DNA of 64,000 bases from Parachlamydia sp. AcF125 (GTDB lineage: Bacteria > Chlamydiota > Chlamydiia > Chlamydiales > Parachlamydiaceae), in contig NZ_JAEMUD010000004.1 in assembly GCF_018342475.1 (NCBI RefSeq), positions 62,001 through 126,000 on the forward strand. Reading direction: 5' to 3'. Below are positions 37,451 through 46,140 of the stretch, piece by piece; within the stretch, counting starts at the first letter, position 1, and each line of letters starts with the position of its first letter. Both the position numbers and the translations under genes were made by a program. Under the pieces are notes generated by a model. It did no database searches, had not been told where the DNA came from, and was given only the letters and a program-made list of their open reading frames with translations.

Positions 37451-38302
37451 TTAGAGACCTGTTTCTCCACATTCAAAAAAACTTAATACTCTATCTAAAT
37501 CATCTAAGCTATAGTAATCAATAGTGATTCTCCCCTTTTTGCCTTTTCCCATAATATGAACCTTAGTCCCTAATTTACGCTGCAGCTTTTCTGATAATTG
37601 TTCGAGAAAAAAATCGCGGTTTGCATACACCAACGCATTTTTTTTAGCTTTTTCTTGGATTCTTAGGCTCGCTTTTTCTGCCTCTCTTACAGTTAATTCG
37701 TCGCGTAAAATCAATTCGTAGAGTAAATTTTGTTTTTCCAAATCGGGTTGAGAAAGAATCGCCTTGGCATGCCCCATCGTGATCACATGATTTGAGACGT
37801 CTTCTTGGATATACGTTGGAAGGGTTAATAAACGTAAATAATTAGAAACCGTTGAACGTTTTTTTCCTATGCGAATCGCTAAATCTTCCTGGCTAAAACC
37901 AAATTCCCCCATTAAACTCTTTAAAGCTTTTGCAACTTCAATCGGGTTTAAATCGACCCTTTGCACGTTTTCAATCAAGGCTGCTTGGGCAGACACTCTT
38001 TCACAACTCTTTCGAACTAGCACTTTTAAAGAAGTTAATCCGGCTATCTGTGCAGCTCGGCAACGCCTTTCCCCCGAAATAATTTCATATTTTTTCTCAT
38101 TATTGACTTCCACTAAACGCACGAGGGGGGGATGTAAAATCCCCACAGCTTTAATCGAGGCTGCTAAATCCTTTAATTCCTCTTGAGAAAAACTGCGGCG
38201 CGGCTGAAAAGGATTTTGTTGGATTTGAGAGAGTGGGACTTCCACTAACTCTTCTTGATAAAATGTTTCTTCCTGGGAATTTTTTCCTACAGCTTGATTC
38301 AT
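37451..38302 (-). CDS. parB: ParB/Spo0J-family chromosome partitioning protein
   Basis: ParB is a DNA clamp loaded at parS, and CTP binding drives its spreading. The 283-residue protein has the CTP-binding NPFQPR segment, the GERRCRAA motif (residues 77-84), and an HTH domain (FSQEDLAIRIGKKRSTVSNY) that reads parS. The ATG has AAGG upstream. No parA gene and no parS-like palindrome were seen in the window. It is followed on the same strand by the bat operon, with which it may be co-transcribed. Confidence 0.93.
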   Translation of the reverse strand: MNQAVGKNSQEETFYQEELVEVPLSQIQQNPFQPRRSFSQEELKDLAASIKAVGILHPPLVRLVEVNNEKKYEIISGERRCRAAQIAGLTSLKVLVRKSCERVSAQAALIENVQRVDLNPIEVAKALKSLMGEFGFSQEDLAIRIGKKRSTVSNYLRLLTLPTYIQEDVSNHVITMGHAKAILSQPDLEKQNLLYELILRDELTVREAEKASLRIQEKAKKNALVYANRDFFLEQLSEKLQRKLGTKVHIMGKGKKGRITIDYYSLDDLDRVLSFFECGETGL

Positions 38303-38473
38303 TATGTGACCTTCAAGATTTTCGCTTTACAATAAAAACTATTTGTTTATGATTAGTGTGTTACGGCAAGAAAAGGGTAAATGATTAAGGAAAATAGACA
38401 TTAATTTTCAAGCTGTTTTATCTTTATTCTTAAAATCTAGAACTTATTTTTGACTGAGTGTGGTTAAACTACA

Positions 38474-39241
38474 ATGAAAAAACAGAATAAACATCCATCT
38501 TCTCCTCTCGAAACTTCTGAGACACCCCCTTCTTCCCTAATTGATTGGGATTCTGTCACTCATTGGTTAGAGTTTTACGGAAAGTATCTGATTGGCATGG
38601 CCGCCATTTTGTTTTTTTTCCTGATTCTTCTCTCCCGATTTATTTTTAACGATGAAAAAAAGGCGGAAGCCGATTATTTTAAAGCCGCTAATGCTTTTCA
38701 TACCTTTGAATTGCCCCCTACCGAAGCGAACACAAAAGGACAAATGGAAGCTTTGGAGACGTTGAAAACTTTGTTAACAAAACGACCCGAATTGCACGCT
38801 GCTTACGATGGCATGATCGCTCAAACTTTAATTAATCGAGGCTTTATTCAAGACGCGCAACCTTTTGCTGAATCCGCTCTTTTGCGCACAAAAAAAACAG
38901 ATTTGTCGCTTTATGCCCAGTTTGCTCAAACGACTCTCTCCCTCTGCAATAAAAAATATGAGCAAGCTTTAAATGAAACTCAAGCTCTTTCCAAACAAAT
39001 GGAAGAACAGGCTGATAAATCGAGATTGGGCGAAACTTTAGTCGCTTTTAATCTTTTGCGGCTTGCTATGTTATATCAGCAAACGGGAGCCTTACAAGAA
39101 GAGCAAAAAGCATGGGAAGCTTGGAAATTATTTAGAAAAAAATCTCCCGCGGTGTACGAAAAGTTAACTCAAGCATTTGAAAACGAAAAAATTCTCTTAG
39201 CCAACTATATTGAAGCCCGGGAAAAGATTTTAAAAAAGTAA
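38474..39241 (+). CDS. Single-pass membrane protein with TPR-like domain
   Basis: The 255-residue protein has a 38-residue polar N-terminal segment, one transmembrane helix (about residues 39-56, IGMAAILFFFLILLSRF), and a helical C-terminal domain with paired helices resembling TPRs. The topology and the KAEADYFKAANAF start of the soluble part recall YfgM-type Sec-translocon accessory proteins, but the match is loose. The ATG at 38474 follows a divergent intergenic region shared with parB. Confidence 0.7.
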   Translation: MKKQNKHPSSPLETSETPPSSLIDWDSVTHWLEFYGKYLIGMAAILFFFLILLSRFIFNDEKKAEADYFKAANAFHTFELPPTEANTKGQMEALETLKTLLTKRPELHAAYDGMIAQTLINRGFIQDAQPFAESALLRTKKTDLSLYAQFAQTTLSLCNKKYEQALNETQALSKQMEEQADKSRLGETLVAFNLLRLAMLYQQTGALQEEQKAWEAWKLFRKKSPAVYEKLTQAFENEKILLANYIEAREKILKK

Positions 39242-39608
39242 GCATCATTAGCTTGCAGGTATTGTTTTTAGATGATAAATCTGAAATAAGCACTCGATGT
39301 TTAAATGGATAAATTAGGGGGTAATCCCTCAATATGCTTGGCAGAAGAGTTTCGTCTTTGTCCCCAGAATTGTGGAAGAATAGAGCACCAAGGAGGTGAC
39401 ACAAGTCTTTATTTGCTCGAAGCCACACCCTTTGGTTTTTTTAAACGAAATAAAAATAAAGCTTACCGTTTTAAAATGTGAAACAGGTAAGATTAGCAAC
39501 AAATCAATTGGAATACGTACAAAATTGAACTGCTTTTTGTCATATAACAAAAACAATAAAAAACGTCTTCCGGAAACTCCCCAGTTTTGGGTAAGTGGAG
39601 AATAATTT
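39242..39608. other. Intergenic region, nothing identified
   Basis: No convincing gene, RNA or repeat. Short frames on both strands lack ribosome-binding sites. The only useful signal is a GGAG site at the right-hand end that serves the small gene starting at 39609. Confidence 0.3.
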
Positions 39609-39797
39609 GTGAGTTCAAATAGCTACTCACTGGCATTTGACGATCTAAAAAAACAAGATCTAGAAGAAGTCGGCTTTGAAACCACGCTTAATCTAATCGT
39701 CAATCCACAATCTCAGAAAAGTTCGAATTCGGTTGAATTGGCAGTGGAAAAAGAAAAAATTGCTAAAATCGAAGGACGACTCACAGTTTCTTTCTAG
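39609..39797 (+). CDS. Small protein of unknown function (62 aa)
   Basis: A GTG-initiated 62-codon frame has GGAG 8 nt upstream and a good terminator about 40 nt downstream. Together they make a real small gene plausible. The product begins SSNSYSLAFDDL and is Ser-, Val- and Glu-rich with alternating hydrophobics; no family is recognised. Confidence 0.5.
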   Translation: MSSNSYSLAFDDLKKQDLEEVGFETTLNLIVNPQSQKSSNSVELAVEKEKIAKIEGRLTVSF

Positions 39798-39837
39798 CAT
39801 AGAAGGAAATAACCTATGTACTTAGATTTTTAGGTAG

Positions 39838-39866
39838 AAGGCGGCCTATAAGCCGCCTTTTCTCTC
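39838..39866 (+). terminator. Rho-independent terminator
   Basis: A perfect 8-bp GC-rich stem (AAGGCGGC/GCCGCCTT) with a 6-nt loop is followed by TTCTCTCT on the plus strand. It lies between the convergent 62-aa gene and the LRR gene and may also act on the latter. Confidence 0.75.
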
Positions 39867-39870
39867 TGGG

Positions 39871-41358
39871 TTACTCCTTCACCTTTAATAAAGGCTTTAG
39901 TTTGCGAATTTCAATAATCGCTTCAGGACTAATAGAGCAATGCGTAAGTACCAATTCTCGAAGAGTTTTGGTTTGACAAACCATTTCTATTACCCCTTTG
40001 TCGGTAATATTTTCACAGCGTGTTAAATCGAGCCTTTGCAAAAAGATACAGCGCGTCCCAATCTCAATGAGTGAGGTATCTCCTATCCCACATCTTGCAA
40101 GGCTCAATCCCACGATTTTGGGAATATTCAGCGCAAGGTTAAAAAAGCCCCTGTCTGTCAACTTTTCGCACTCTTCTAAGCGGAGCTCTGTGAGATTCAA
40201 ACAGGCTTTTAAAATTAACTTTAAATCATCATCTGAAATTTGATGACAGCGTGAAATTCCCAAAAATTCTAAAAATTGTAAGCGATGCAGCTCTGCCCAT
40301 CCCGCCGCCGTGATTTGCCCGTTACTACTTAAATTTAACCGAACCAAGCGAGGACAAATCTCGATGATCTTGCGCAGATTAGCAGGCGTTAGCCAAACAC
40401 ACATGGAGATATCTAACTCTTGAAGATGAGAGGGTATATCATAAAGCCTTTCTGTGAAAATACGGGTGCGACTAATGTCTAAACCGATTAGCTTTGGGCA
40501 TTTTTGCATCGTCTCGCTAAAAGCCATCTCTTCAGTTAACGACAAGCTGAAAGCTAAATGGGTAATCCATTTTTGCAAACGATCGAACACGCCTAGCGAA
40601 TGGGCATTAAATTCTAAAAATTCGAAACCAAGCCCATTCTCTCCCTGTTCAAAAACGGTCATCCCCCCGCCTAGTTCATTAATGACCTTACAGCACGCAT
40701 ATTTCAAAAAATGCCATTTTTGCTCATGCGTCAAAACCAAGTGATCAAAAACGTTCGCGCGATTTAGATAGCGTTTTAAAATTTCTTGCGTTATTTCTAC
40801 CACAGCGGTCATTTCCCAAGTAGAGGCTTGTTTTAAAACACTCCATAAAAATTTCTCCTCTTTTTTCCAAAGGGAAGGAATATCTCCAAATTTCATCCAT
40901 TCCGAAAGGGTGATCAAAATATCCCACTCAATCCCCCGCAAGACAATTTCTAAAGGACGCTTCTTTCCTAGGCATTTTTTTAAAAAAAAGTCATGCAAAA
41001 AATCGCTCGCTGTCCCAAACAACAAGCTATTGAACTCAAGGCGGCTCTCTCCTACCTGGCAACTCAAATCGAGAGGGATATTTAATTCTAAGCTGGAAAA
41101 ATGTTGCCGAATTTTTTCTCCGATGTTTTTTGAGAGCTGAAAAGGGAGACGGTCTGCTGCAAACTGTTCTGTCACCCATTCTAAAGCTAAATGGATAAAC
41201 TCCTCATGTCTAATGATCCATCCCTCGTCTTCAATGGCAGCCATAAAAAAAGCATTAAAAAGGTAAGAATTTTCTTTAACTTTTTGAAAAAGAGGTTCAT
41301 CTTCTTCAAAGGAAGATAAGTACATCAGTTCTGAAGGCAAAAAAGCCGGCATTAACAT
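39871..41358 (-). CDS. BTB-like/leucine-rich repeat protein, candidate effector
   Basis: This 495-residue protein has two recognisable parts. Residues about 95-205 resemble a BTB/POZ fold: VGESRLEFNSLLFGTASDFLHDFF, then a EIVLRG..WDILITLSEWMKFGDIP stretch, then a helix pair. Residues about 285-485 are roughly eight cysteine-containing leucine-rich repeats of the F-box/AMN1 kind (for example LQELDISMC, LTELRLEECEKLTD, LQRLDLTRCENITD). BTB and LRR proteins are greatly expanded in amoeba-associated chlamydiae, where they are thought to recruit host ubiquitin ligases. The LRR call is firm; the BTB call is by pattern only. No signal peptide is seen, as for type III effectors. The start is ATG 41358. 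Confidence 0.82.
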   Translation of the reverse strand: MLMPAFLPSELMYLSSFEEDEPLFQKVKENSYLFNAFFMAAIEDEGWIIRHEEFIHLALEWVTEQFAADRLPFQLSKNIGEKIRQHFSSLELNIPLDLSCQVGESRLEFNSLLFGTASDFLHDFFLKKCLGKKRPLEIVLRGIEWDILITLSEWMKFGDIPSLWKKEEKFLWSVLKQASTWEMTAVVEITQEILKRYLNRANVFDHLVLTHEQKWHFLKYACCKVINELGGGMTVFEQGENGLGFEFLEFNAHSLGVFDRLQKWITHLAFSLSLTEEMAFSETMQKCPKLIGLDISRTRIFTERLYDIPSHLQELDISMCVWLTPANLRKIIEICPRLVRLNLSSNGQITAAGWAELHRLQFLEFLGISRCHQISDDDLKLILKACLNLTELRLEECEKLTDRGFFNLALNIPKIVGLSLARCGIGDTSLIEIGTRCIFLQRLDLTRCENITDKGVIEMVCQTKTLRELVLTHCSISPEAIIEIRKLKPLLKVKE

Positions 41359-41367
41359 AAAAACCTA

Positions 41368-41392
41368 CAAGCTGTCAAAAAAAGCCAGCTTG
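41368..41392 (-). promoter_or_regulatory. Hairpin just upstream of the LRR gene start
   Basis: A perfect 7-bp inverted repeat (CAAGCTG/CAGCTTG) around an 11-nt loop ends about 9 nt before the ATG. In the mRNA it would sit over the ribosome-binding region and could limit translation. Confidence 0.35.
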
Positions 41393-41944
41393 CGACATCT
41401 GAATTTTTTATTCAAATATAGTTTTTAAGAAAAATTCGTTTTTGTCAGAGCTTATAAATAAAACAGCAATCGGTGAAAAGCCCATCTTTCCCAGGATTTT
41501 GCCAAATAAAAAAACTCTATTGTTAGCTGCTAAGGGTTTAAATCCAAATTTGAATATATCGGCAGGGAATGAGCCATAAAGGAGTCTATAAACCTTTTGC
41601 AGTTGGTATCAATCAAAGAAAAGTCTCAAATTTTTGAAAAGCAAGCAGTAAAGCGATTAGGGTAGCTTTTCTAGGAAGCACAACCCTTGAATGCTAGAAT
41701 TGAGGATTAAGTTGCTTAGATCTAAAAAATTAAGTGGCTAACACCCCCAATATACAGGGATGGAAATGGCGAGATTGTACCATAGCCGAAGGCCAGCCGA
41801 ATACTTGCACAATATGCAGAAAAGCCTCTTTGCTCGACGCATCGGATGGCTATTCTGCATGTTGCAGGGAGCAAGCCTATCTTCTACAAAATTTGCACGT
41901 CCTAAAGACCCCCTCCTGATTGCTTCGCAACCTCCTCTATTATC
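41393..41944. other. 552-bp region without a supported gene
   Basis: Two overlapping plus-strand frames of about 60 codons (from 41734 and 41760) lack ribosome-binding sites and resemble no family. One contains CTICRKASLLDASDGYSACC. The region may hold gene debris. Confidence 0.3.
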
Positions 41945-43420
41945 CTAGGAGAATTTAAAGATAGCCCTTTTTTTAAGTGATTTTGGCTTGATATCCTTCT
42001 CACTCTCTTTCTCCTTCCCTTTGGAACACGCAAAGGGTTTCACTGTAGTAGATAAGTGAGTAGAAGTAAGAGAAAAATAACGCCCTTGTATGGAAACTTC
42101 TTCGTCATTAGCGAGTCTAAAAAATTTAAAAATTGCTGGGCTTGCGAAATAGTCGCTATGACCTTTTACACTGGGGGTCGTATCAATCAAGCGAACTCTT
42201 TCAGCAATAGGCCTTTGCTGTATGGCCTGATCAGGAAGCCCAAGTGTGCGAGAAGGATTAAAGAGACTACGCCATGGCAAAACTTTATCGTGGCACGAAT
42301 AAAGTGCATAGATATTTTCGACATTCTCTAATGCTCGCTTCATAGTAGTGCACCCTTGCCCTTCACAGTCAAAAATGCTTGCTTCTTCAACCGCCCCTCC
42401 TAAGAGGAATAATTTATTAATTTTTGGGCTGGATTCTTGATTTAATGCATGCATGGCGGCTATGGTACCCATGCTATGGGCAATAATGTGTACCTCTCGA
42501 GCTACCTTTTGTATGGAGCCCAATATCGCTGGTAAGCGCTCTTTAGCCGCTTGCAACGCATTCCTTTCCGCTGGGAGGTATTCATAAAATTTGGCATAGG
42601 CAGGATAGGAATAGCCAATGACAACGTCATAACTATGCTTAACTTTATCAGCAACTTTGCATAGCATTTTTAACGCGCCCGTATGCTGTACAGTGAAACC
42701 ATGAATGAGAATTAAAACTCTGCGATCAGAAAGTTTTTCAATTTTAAAATTGCTAAACTCCTTGTACTTTTTCATAATGGGCTTAGCTTTCCTAGAAAAA
42801 GCAAAGCAGCCTTGTTTAAAGCCAACAGAGAAAGAAAAGCTAACTCTTGCTATTTGAGTCCCAGCCGAAAAGTGGGTAGGGCTAGTTGACTCCCGACGAT
42901 CATTCAGCATCCAAAGTTGGGGCGCGAAATTTGAATCATCCTCAAGAGTATAATCTAAAGGATAACGAAATTCCTTTTGGCTTGTTGAAGAAAGCTCTTG
43001 TTCGGGATCTGTATCAGTATCGGAAGGAGGCTCTTCAGCACTTGTTGAAGAAAGTTCTCGTTCGGGATCTGTATCGGTATCGGAAAGAGACTCTTCAGCA
43101 CTTGCAGAAGAAAGTTCTCGTTCGGGATCTGTATCAGTATCGGAAGAGGAGTCAGTATCTGAAGGAGGTACTTCAGAATCAGGTGTATCTAGAAGAGAAG
43201 GTTGTGCAAAGCCCATACCTAACTGATTGTGAAGCCTCCAAAAATCCGTACACATTATTTCGTTTTTATGAAAAAGAGCATTTCCCGTATCTGGATCCGA
43301 AGGGCAAAAAGGTACCGCAGAAAACATAGGATTAGTCACTTCTACTTCGTTTTTATGAAAAAGAGGATTTCCCGTATCCGAATATGAAGAAGAATAAGAA
43401 AAAGAAGAAGAACATTCCAT
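41945..43420 (-). CDS. Alpha/beta hydrolase with Ser-Asp repeat region
   Basis: This is a probable serine hydrolase (lipase/esterase type). The N-terminal 200 residues are low complexity, including two GN(P/A)LFHKNE copies and three 20-residue repeats built on SDTDTDPE. The alpha/beta-hydrolase fold follows: strand and oxyanion motif LILIHGF, nucleophile elbow AHSMG, and candidate catalytic Asp (SCHDKVLPW) and His (KGHSDYF). A basic tail (KSLKKRAIFKFS) ends the 491-residue protein. ATG 43420 is preferred to a TTG at 43465. The substrate is unknown, and the disordered N terminus would suit a secreted enzyme. Confidence 0.83.
   Translation of the reverse strand: MECSSSFSYSSSYSDTGNPLFHKNEVEVTNPMFSAVPFCPSDPDTGNALFHKNEIMCTDFWRLHNQLGMGFAQPSLLDTPDSEVPPSDTDSSSDTDTDPERELSSASAEESLSDTDTDPERELSSTSAEEPPSDTDTDPEQELSSTSQKEFRYPLDYTLEDDSNFAPQLWMLNDRRESTSPTHFSAGTQIARVSFSFSVGFKQGCFAFSRKAKPIMKKYKEFSNFKIEKLSDRRVLILIHGFTVQHTGALKMLCKVADKVKHSYDVVIGYSYPAYAKFYEYLPAERNALQAAKERLPAILGSIQKVAREVHIIAHSMGTIAAMHALNQESSPKINKLFLLGGAVEEASIFDCEGQGCTTMKRALENVENIYALYSCHDKVLPWRSLFNPSRTLGLPDQAIQQRPIAERVRLIDTTPSVKGHSDYFASPAIFKFFRLANDEEVSIQGRYFSLTSTHLSTTVKPFACSKGKEKESEKDIKPKSLKKRAIFKFS
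42981..43150 (-). repeat. Three tandem 60-bp repeats in the hydrolase gene
   Basis: Units start at 42981, 43041 and 43101 at exact 60-bp spacing with few differences. They encode 20-residue units of the type SDTDTDPERELSS plus an SAEE tail. Confidence 0.85.
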
Positions 43421-43465
43421 GGAGGCCCCCTGATATGTTGTTATAAGCGCTCTATATCCAATCAA

Positions 43466-43870
43466 CTTGAAGGATGCTAAGTTGATGGGATTAAAATTAT
43501 TATTAATACAAAAATATTATAGTGAAAATTTTAAATAAATTCAACAAATAATTTTAGTTTTATCTTTAAATCCTTTAGCAAATTTAAAAAACGTTGATTC
43601 CCCCGCTACTCAATGCAAGCTCTTTCATAGCCGCTCAGTAGGATTTAAGCTTGAATAGCAGAGCGGTAAACAATTCAACCTAATGGATCTTAAGATCGCC
43701 CATTCTTTACCTATGTCACTTAAATAGTAGCCGAATTGGCCAAAGATAATAACGACTTTGAAGCTTGCAGGCAAGCCGCTTTTAATTTTTTAAAGGAATG
43801 AACCCCGACTGAGGTGAACTTATCAGATTGTAATGGCAATGGAGGCTTTTTTCTATCCCCCATTTCTCTG
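43466..43870. other. Intergenic region without a supported gene
   Basis: The left part is very AT-rich and probably carries the hydrolase promoter, which I could not place exactly. A minus-strand frame of 67 codons (43720-43923) overlaps the exporter gene and has no ribosome-binding site. No RNA gene was recognised. Confidence 0.3.
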
Positions 43871-45628
43871 CTATATTGTCCCGCTATAAGCCTGCATGCT
43901 CCACAGCTTAGCGTAAGGGCCATTTAAGCCTAGTAATTCGGCATGCGTCCCATCCTCTATCACTTTTCCCTCGCTAAATACCAGGATGCGATCCATATGA
44001 AACAACGTAGAAAGGCGATGAGCAATGACCAGGGTCGTCCTCTCTCGCATCAGAAGGGCGAGACTTTCTTGGATGTCATTCTCCGTAATAGAATCTAAGG
44101 AGGAGGTAGCCTCATCTAAGATCAGAATAGGGGCGTTTTTTAGAATGGCTCGAGCAATAGCAATCCTTTGCCTTTGCCCTCCGGATAATTTGATTCCACG
44201 CTCGCCAACTAACGTTTGATATCCATCCTGGAGTTCTTCAATAAATTGATGGCAATGCGCTTTTTTAGCAGCCTCCACGATTTCTTCCATGCTTGCGCCA
44301 AGGCGACCATAGCCGATATTTTCGGCAAGAGAACGATGGAAAAGCAAGGGATCTTGAGGAATCAGGGCAATCTGGCTTCGTAAGGACTCTTGGGTGACAC
44401 TCTTGATATCTTGGCCATCAATCCATATTTTCCCAGAATCTACTTCAAAAAAGCGGAGAATAAGGTTTACAAAAGTGCTCTTTCCACTCCCTGAAAATCC
44501 TACTAAGCCAACTCTTTCTCTTGGATGAATGATGATCGACTTATCCGAAAAAATCCTTTGCCCCTTTCTGTACTGGAAATGCACCTTCTCAAAAACGATT
44601 TGTCCTTTTGAGATTTGGAGAGGCCGCGCGCCAGGCATGTCAACGATTTCATGTTTAGTGGAGATAATGGACAGGGCTTGTTGGCAAGTTCCTACTACCT
44701 CGGAAAACGGGACGAGCTGATTGGCGATAAAAAATACTAGTTCAATCAGAAACATGTTCAGGGTTAAAATTAGGGCAAAGTCACCGACCGTAATGCTATT
44801 TTTGGAGCGTTCGTAAATTAAAATTCCCACCATAGCAGCAGTTAAAAAGGCAATAGAAAGGATATAAAAAAACTTTACTTTCAATAGGTACCATTGTCCC
44901 TGACGATCTATTTTCGCTGTTTTTTCTAAATAGTTATGCAAATACTGATTTTCGTATCCTTCCCGAGCAAACAACTTGACATTCAATATATTTCCTATGC
45001 TATCGACAATTTTTCCCACCACGGTGCTGCGCGCTTCGGATAACATTTTTGAATAGCTTTGGGCTTTTTTGGAGAGGAGGAGGGATACGGAGATAAAGAT
45101 AACGCTCCAGGCAAACATTAAATAGGCAAAATAGGGGTGTATAAGAAACATGGTAATCATCCCGATAATCAATCCTAAAGTGCAAGCCAAGAAATGATCG
45201 ATTAGATGGGTAATCACTTTTCCTGTCCCCTTAGAAATATCATTGATTTTGTTCCCAAGACTTCCAGCGAAATTTTGCTGAAAATAGCTATAAGAGTGTT
45301 TTTCAACGTATCCAAACATTTCTTCAGAAATCCTCATTTCCATTTCTGGAAATGTGCTAAGGACTAGCCAATCATAAAAACGAAAAATCAATCCCATGAG
45401 GAGATTTAAGCCAACATAGAGGAGAGCAGGAAAGATAACAGCCGAAAATAAGGATTCTGGATTCTGGCAATTTGAAACCCGATCAATAATTAATTTCATC
45501 GCATAGGGCTTGAGAGAAAGGCTACTTGCCCAATAGATCGCCACCAGGACAAAACCCGAGAGACAAAGCTTATACCTCCTAGCAAAATACCATAAAAATT
45601 TGGGCAATGTGTTAGGGATCGACGACAT
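43871..45628 (-). CDS. MsbA-type ABC exporter (fused TMD-NBD)
   Basis: This type I ABC exporter half-transporter would act as a homodimer to flip lipids or export small hydrophobic molecules. Six transmembrane helices occupy the first 330 residues. The nucleotide-binding domain follows, with Walker A GFSGSGKST, Q-loop LIPQDPLLF, signature LSGGQRQR, Walker B ILILDEATSSLD and H-loop IAHRLST. The start is put at ATG 45628 (585 residues, usual for the family). A GTG at 45724 would add 32 mostly Lys/Asn residues. Neither start has a clear ribosome-binding site. No partner gene identifies the substrate. Confidence 0.88.
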   Translation of the reverse strand: MSSIPNTLPKFLWYFARRYKLCLSGFVLVAIYWASSLSLKPYAMKLIIDRVSNCQNPESLFSAVIFPALLYVGLNLLMGLIFRFYDWLVLSTFPEMEMRISEEMFGYVEKHSYSYFQQNFAGSLGNKINDISKGTGKVITHLIDHFLACTLGLIIGMITMFLIHPYFAYLMFAWSVIFISVSLLLSKKAQSYSKMLSEARSTVVGKIVDSIGNILNVKLFAREGYENQYLHNYLEKTAKIDRQGQWYLLKVKFFYILSIAFLTAAMVGILIYERSKNSITVGDFALILTLNMFLIELVFFIANQLVPFSEVVGTCQQALSIISTKHEIVDMPGARPLQISKGQIVFEKVHFQYRKGQRIFSDKSIIIHPRERVGLVGFSGSGKSTFVNLILRFFEVDSGKIWIDGQDIKSVTQESLRSQIALIPQDPLLFHRSLAENIGYGRLGASMEEIVEAAKKAHCHQFIEELQDGYQTLVGERGIKLSGGQRQRIAIARAILKNAPILILDEATSSLDSITENDIQESLALLMRERTTLVIAHRLSTLFHMDRILVFSEGKVIEDGTHAELLGLNGPYAKLWSMQAYSGTI

Positions 45629-45724
45629 TTTTTTTCTTTGTGGTTTCTTTTTTTTGTTATTTTCTGAATTTTTGAGAGGTTTAGGCGCGAATTTAGCTTC
45701 CAGTTTGTGGGCGGTAGTAAGCAC

Positions 45725-46140
45725 GTTGATTTATCGCGCTAACCACTTGCAAAAAGCGATTGGTTTAATATTTTCAGGATTTTTTCATTAACTTCAAGGG
45801 AGAAGTTTAAAGGCAATATCCATACAAGCTATTCAAACCTTTAGAAAAATTTTAAGAGGCTCACCATTCCTTCTGGCAGCAAAACGCCCCTATTCCTTTA
45901 AAATCTAAGGGGACCGCCTTTGGACAGTTTGCTTCTGAAGCATTGGGACAGCAACGATGCTAGAATTAAGCGAGGTGGCTCAGGCCTCGCAGCAAAGCAG
46001 CTTTGTAAAAAAGGTTAGGAGAGAGCGAGATTAAAGGGCAATGCCTGATAAGTTCCATTAGAGCTGTATAGGTTTGCCTTCCTTTTTCTATAAACTACGG
46101 AACGAGTTGATTAATAGGAAGAATCCTTGTTCTACTGCCT
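45725..46140. other. Intergenic region with a GC-rich hairpin
   Basis: No gene is supported. A perfect 6-bp stem GCGAGG/CCTCGC with a 9-nt loop lies at 45970-45990, directly followed by AGCAAAGCAGCTTTGT, which can also fold. Neither has a T tract. Function unknown. Confidence 0.35.

Noticed and set aside
37451-38473. parS site near parB
   Set aside because: No 16-bp palindrome close to the usual TGTTTCACGTGAAACA type was seen in or around parB.
41734-41948. Two overlapping plus-strand frames of about 60 codons
   Set aside because: No ribosome-binding sites, they compete with each other, and neither resembles a family; treated as part of a gene-free stretch.
42886-43329. 147-codon plus-strand frame opposite the hydrolase gene
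   Set aside because: It is antisense to the 60-bp repeats; the minus strand encodes a recognisable hydrolase with the repeat in frame.
43720-43923. 67-codon minus-strand frame overlapping the end of the exporter gene
   Set aside because: No ribosome-binding site, overlaps a firm gene, and no family resemblance.
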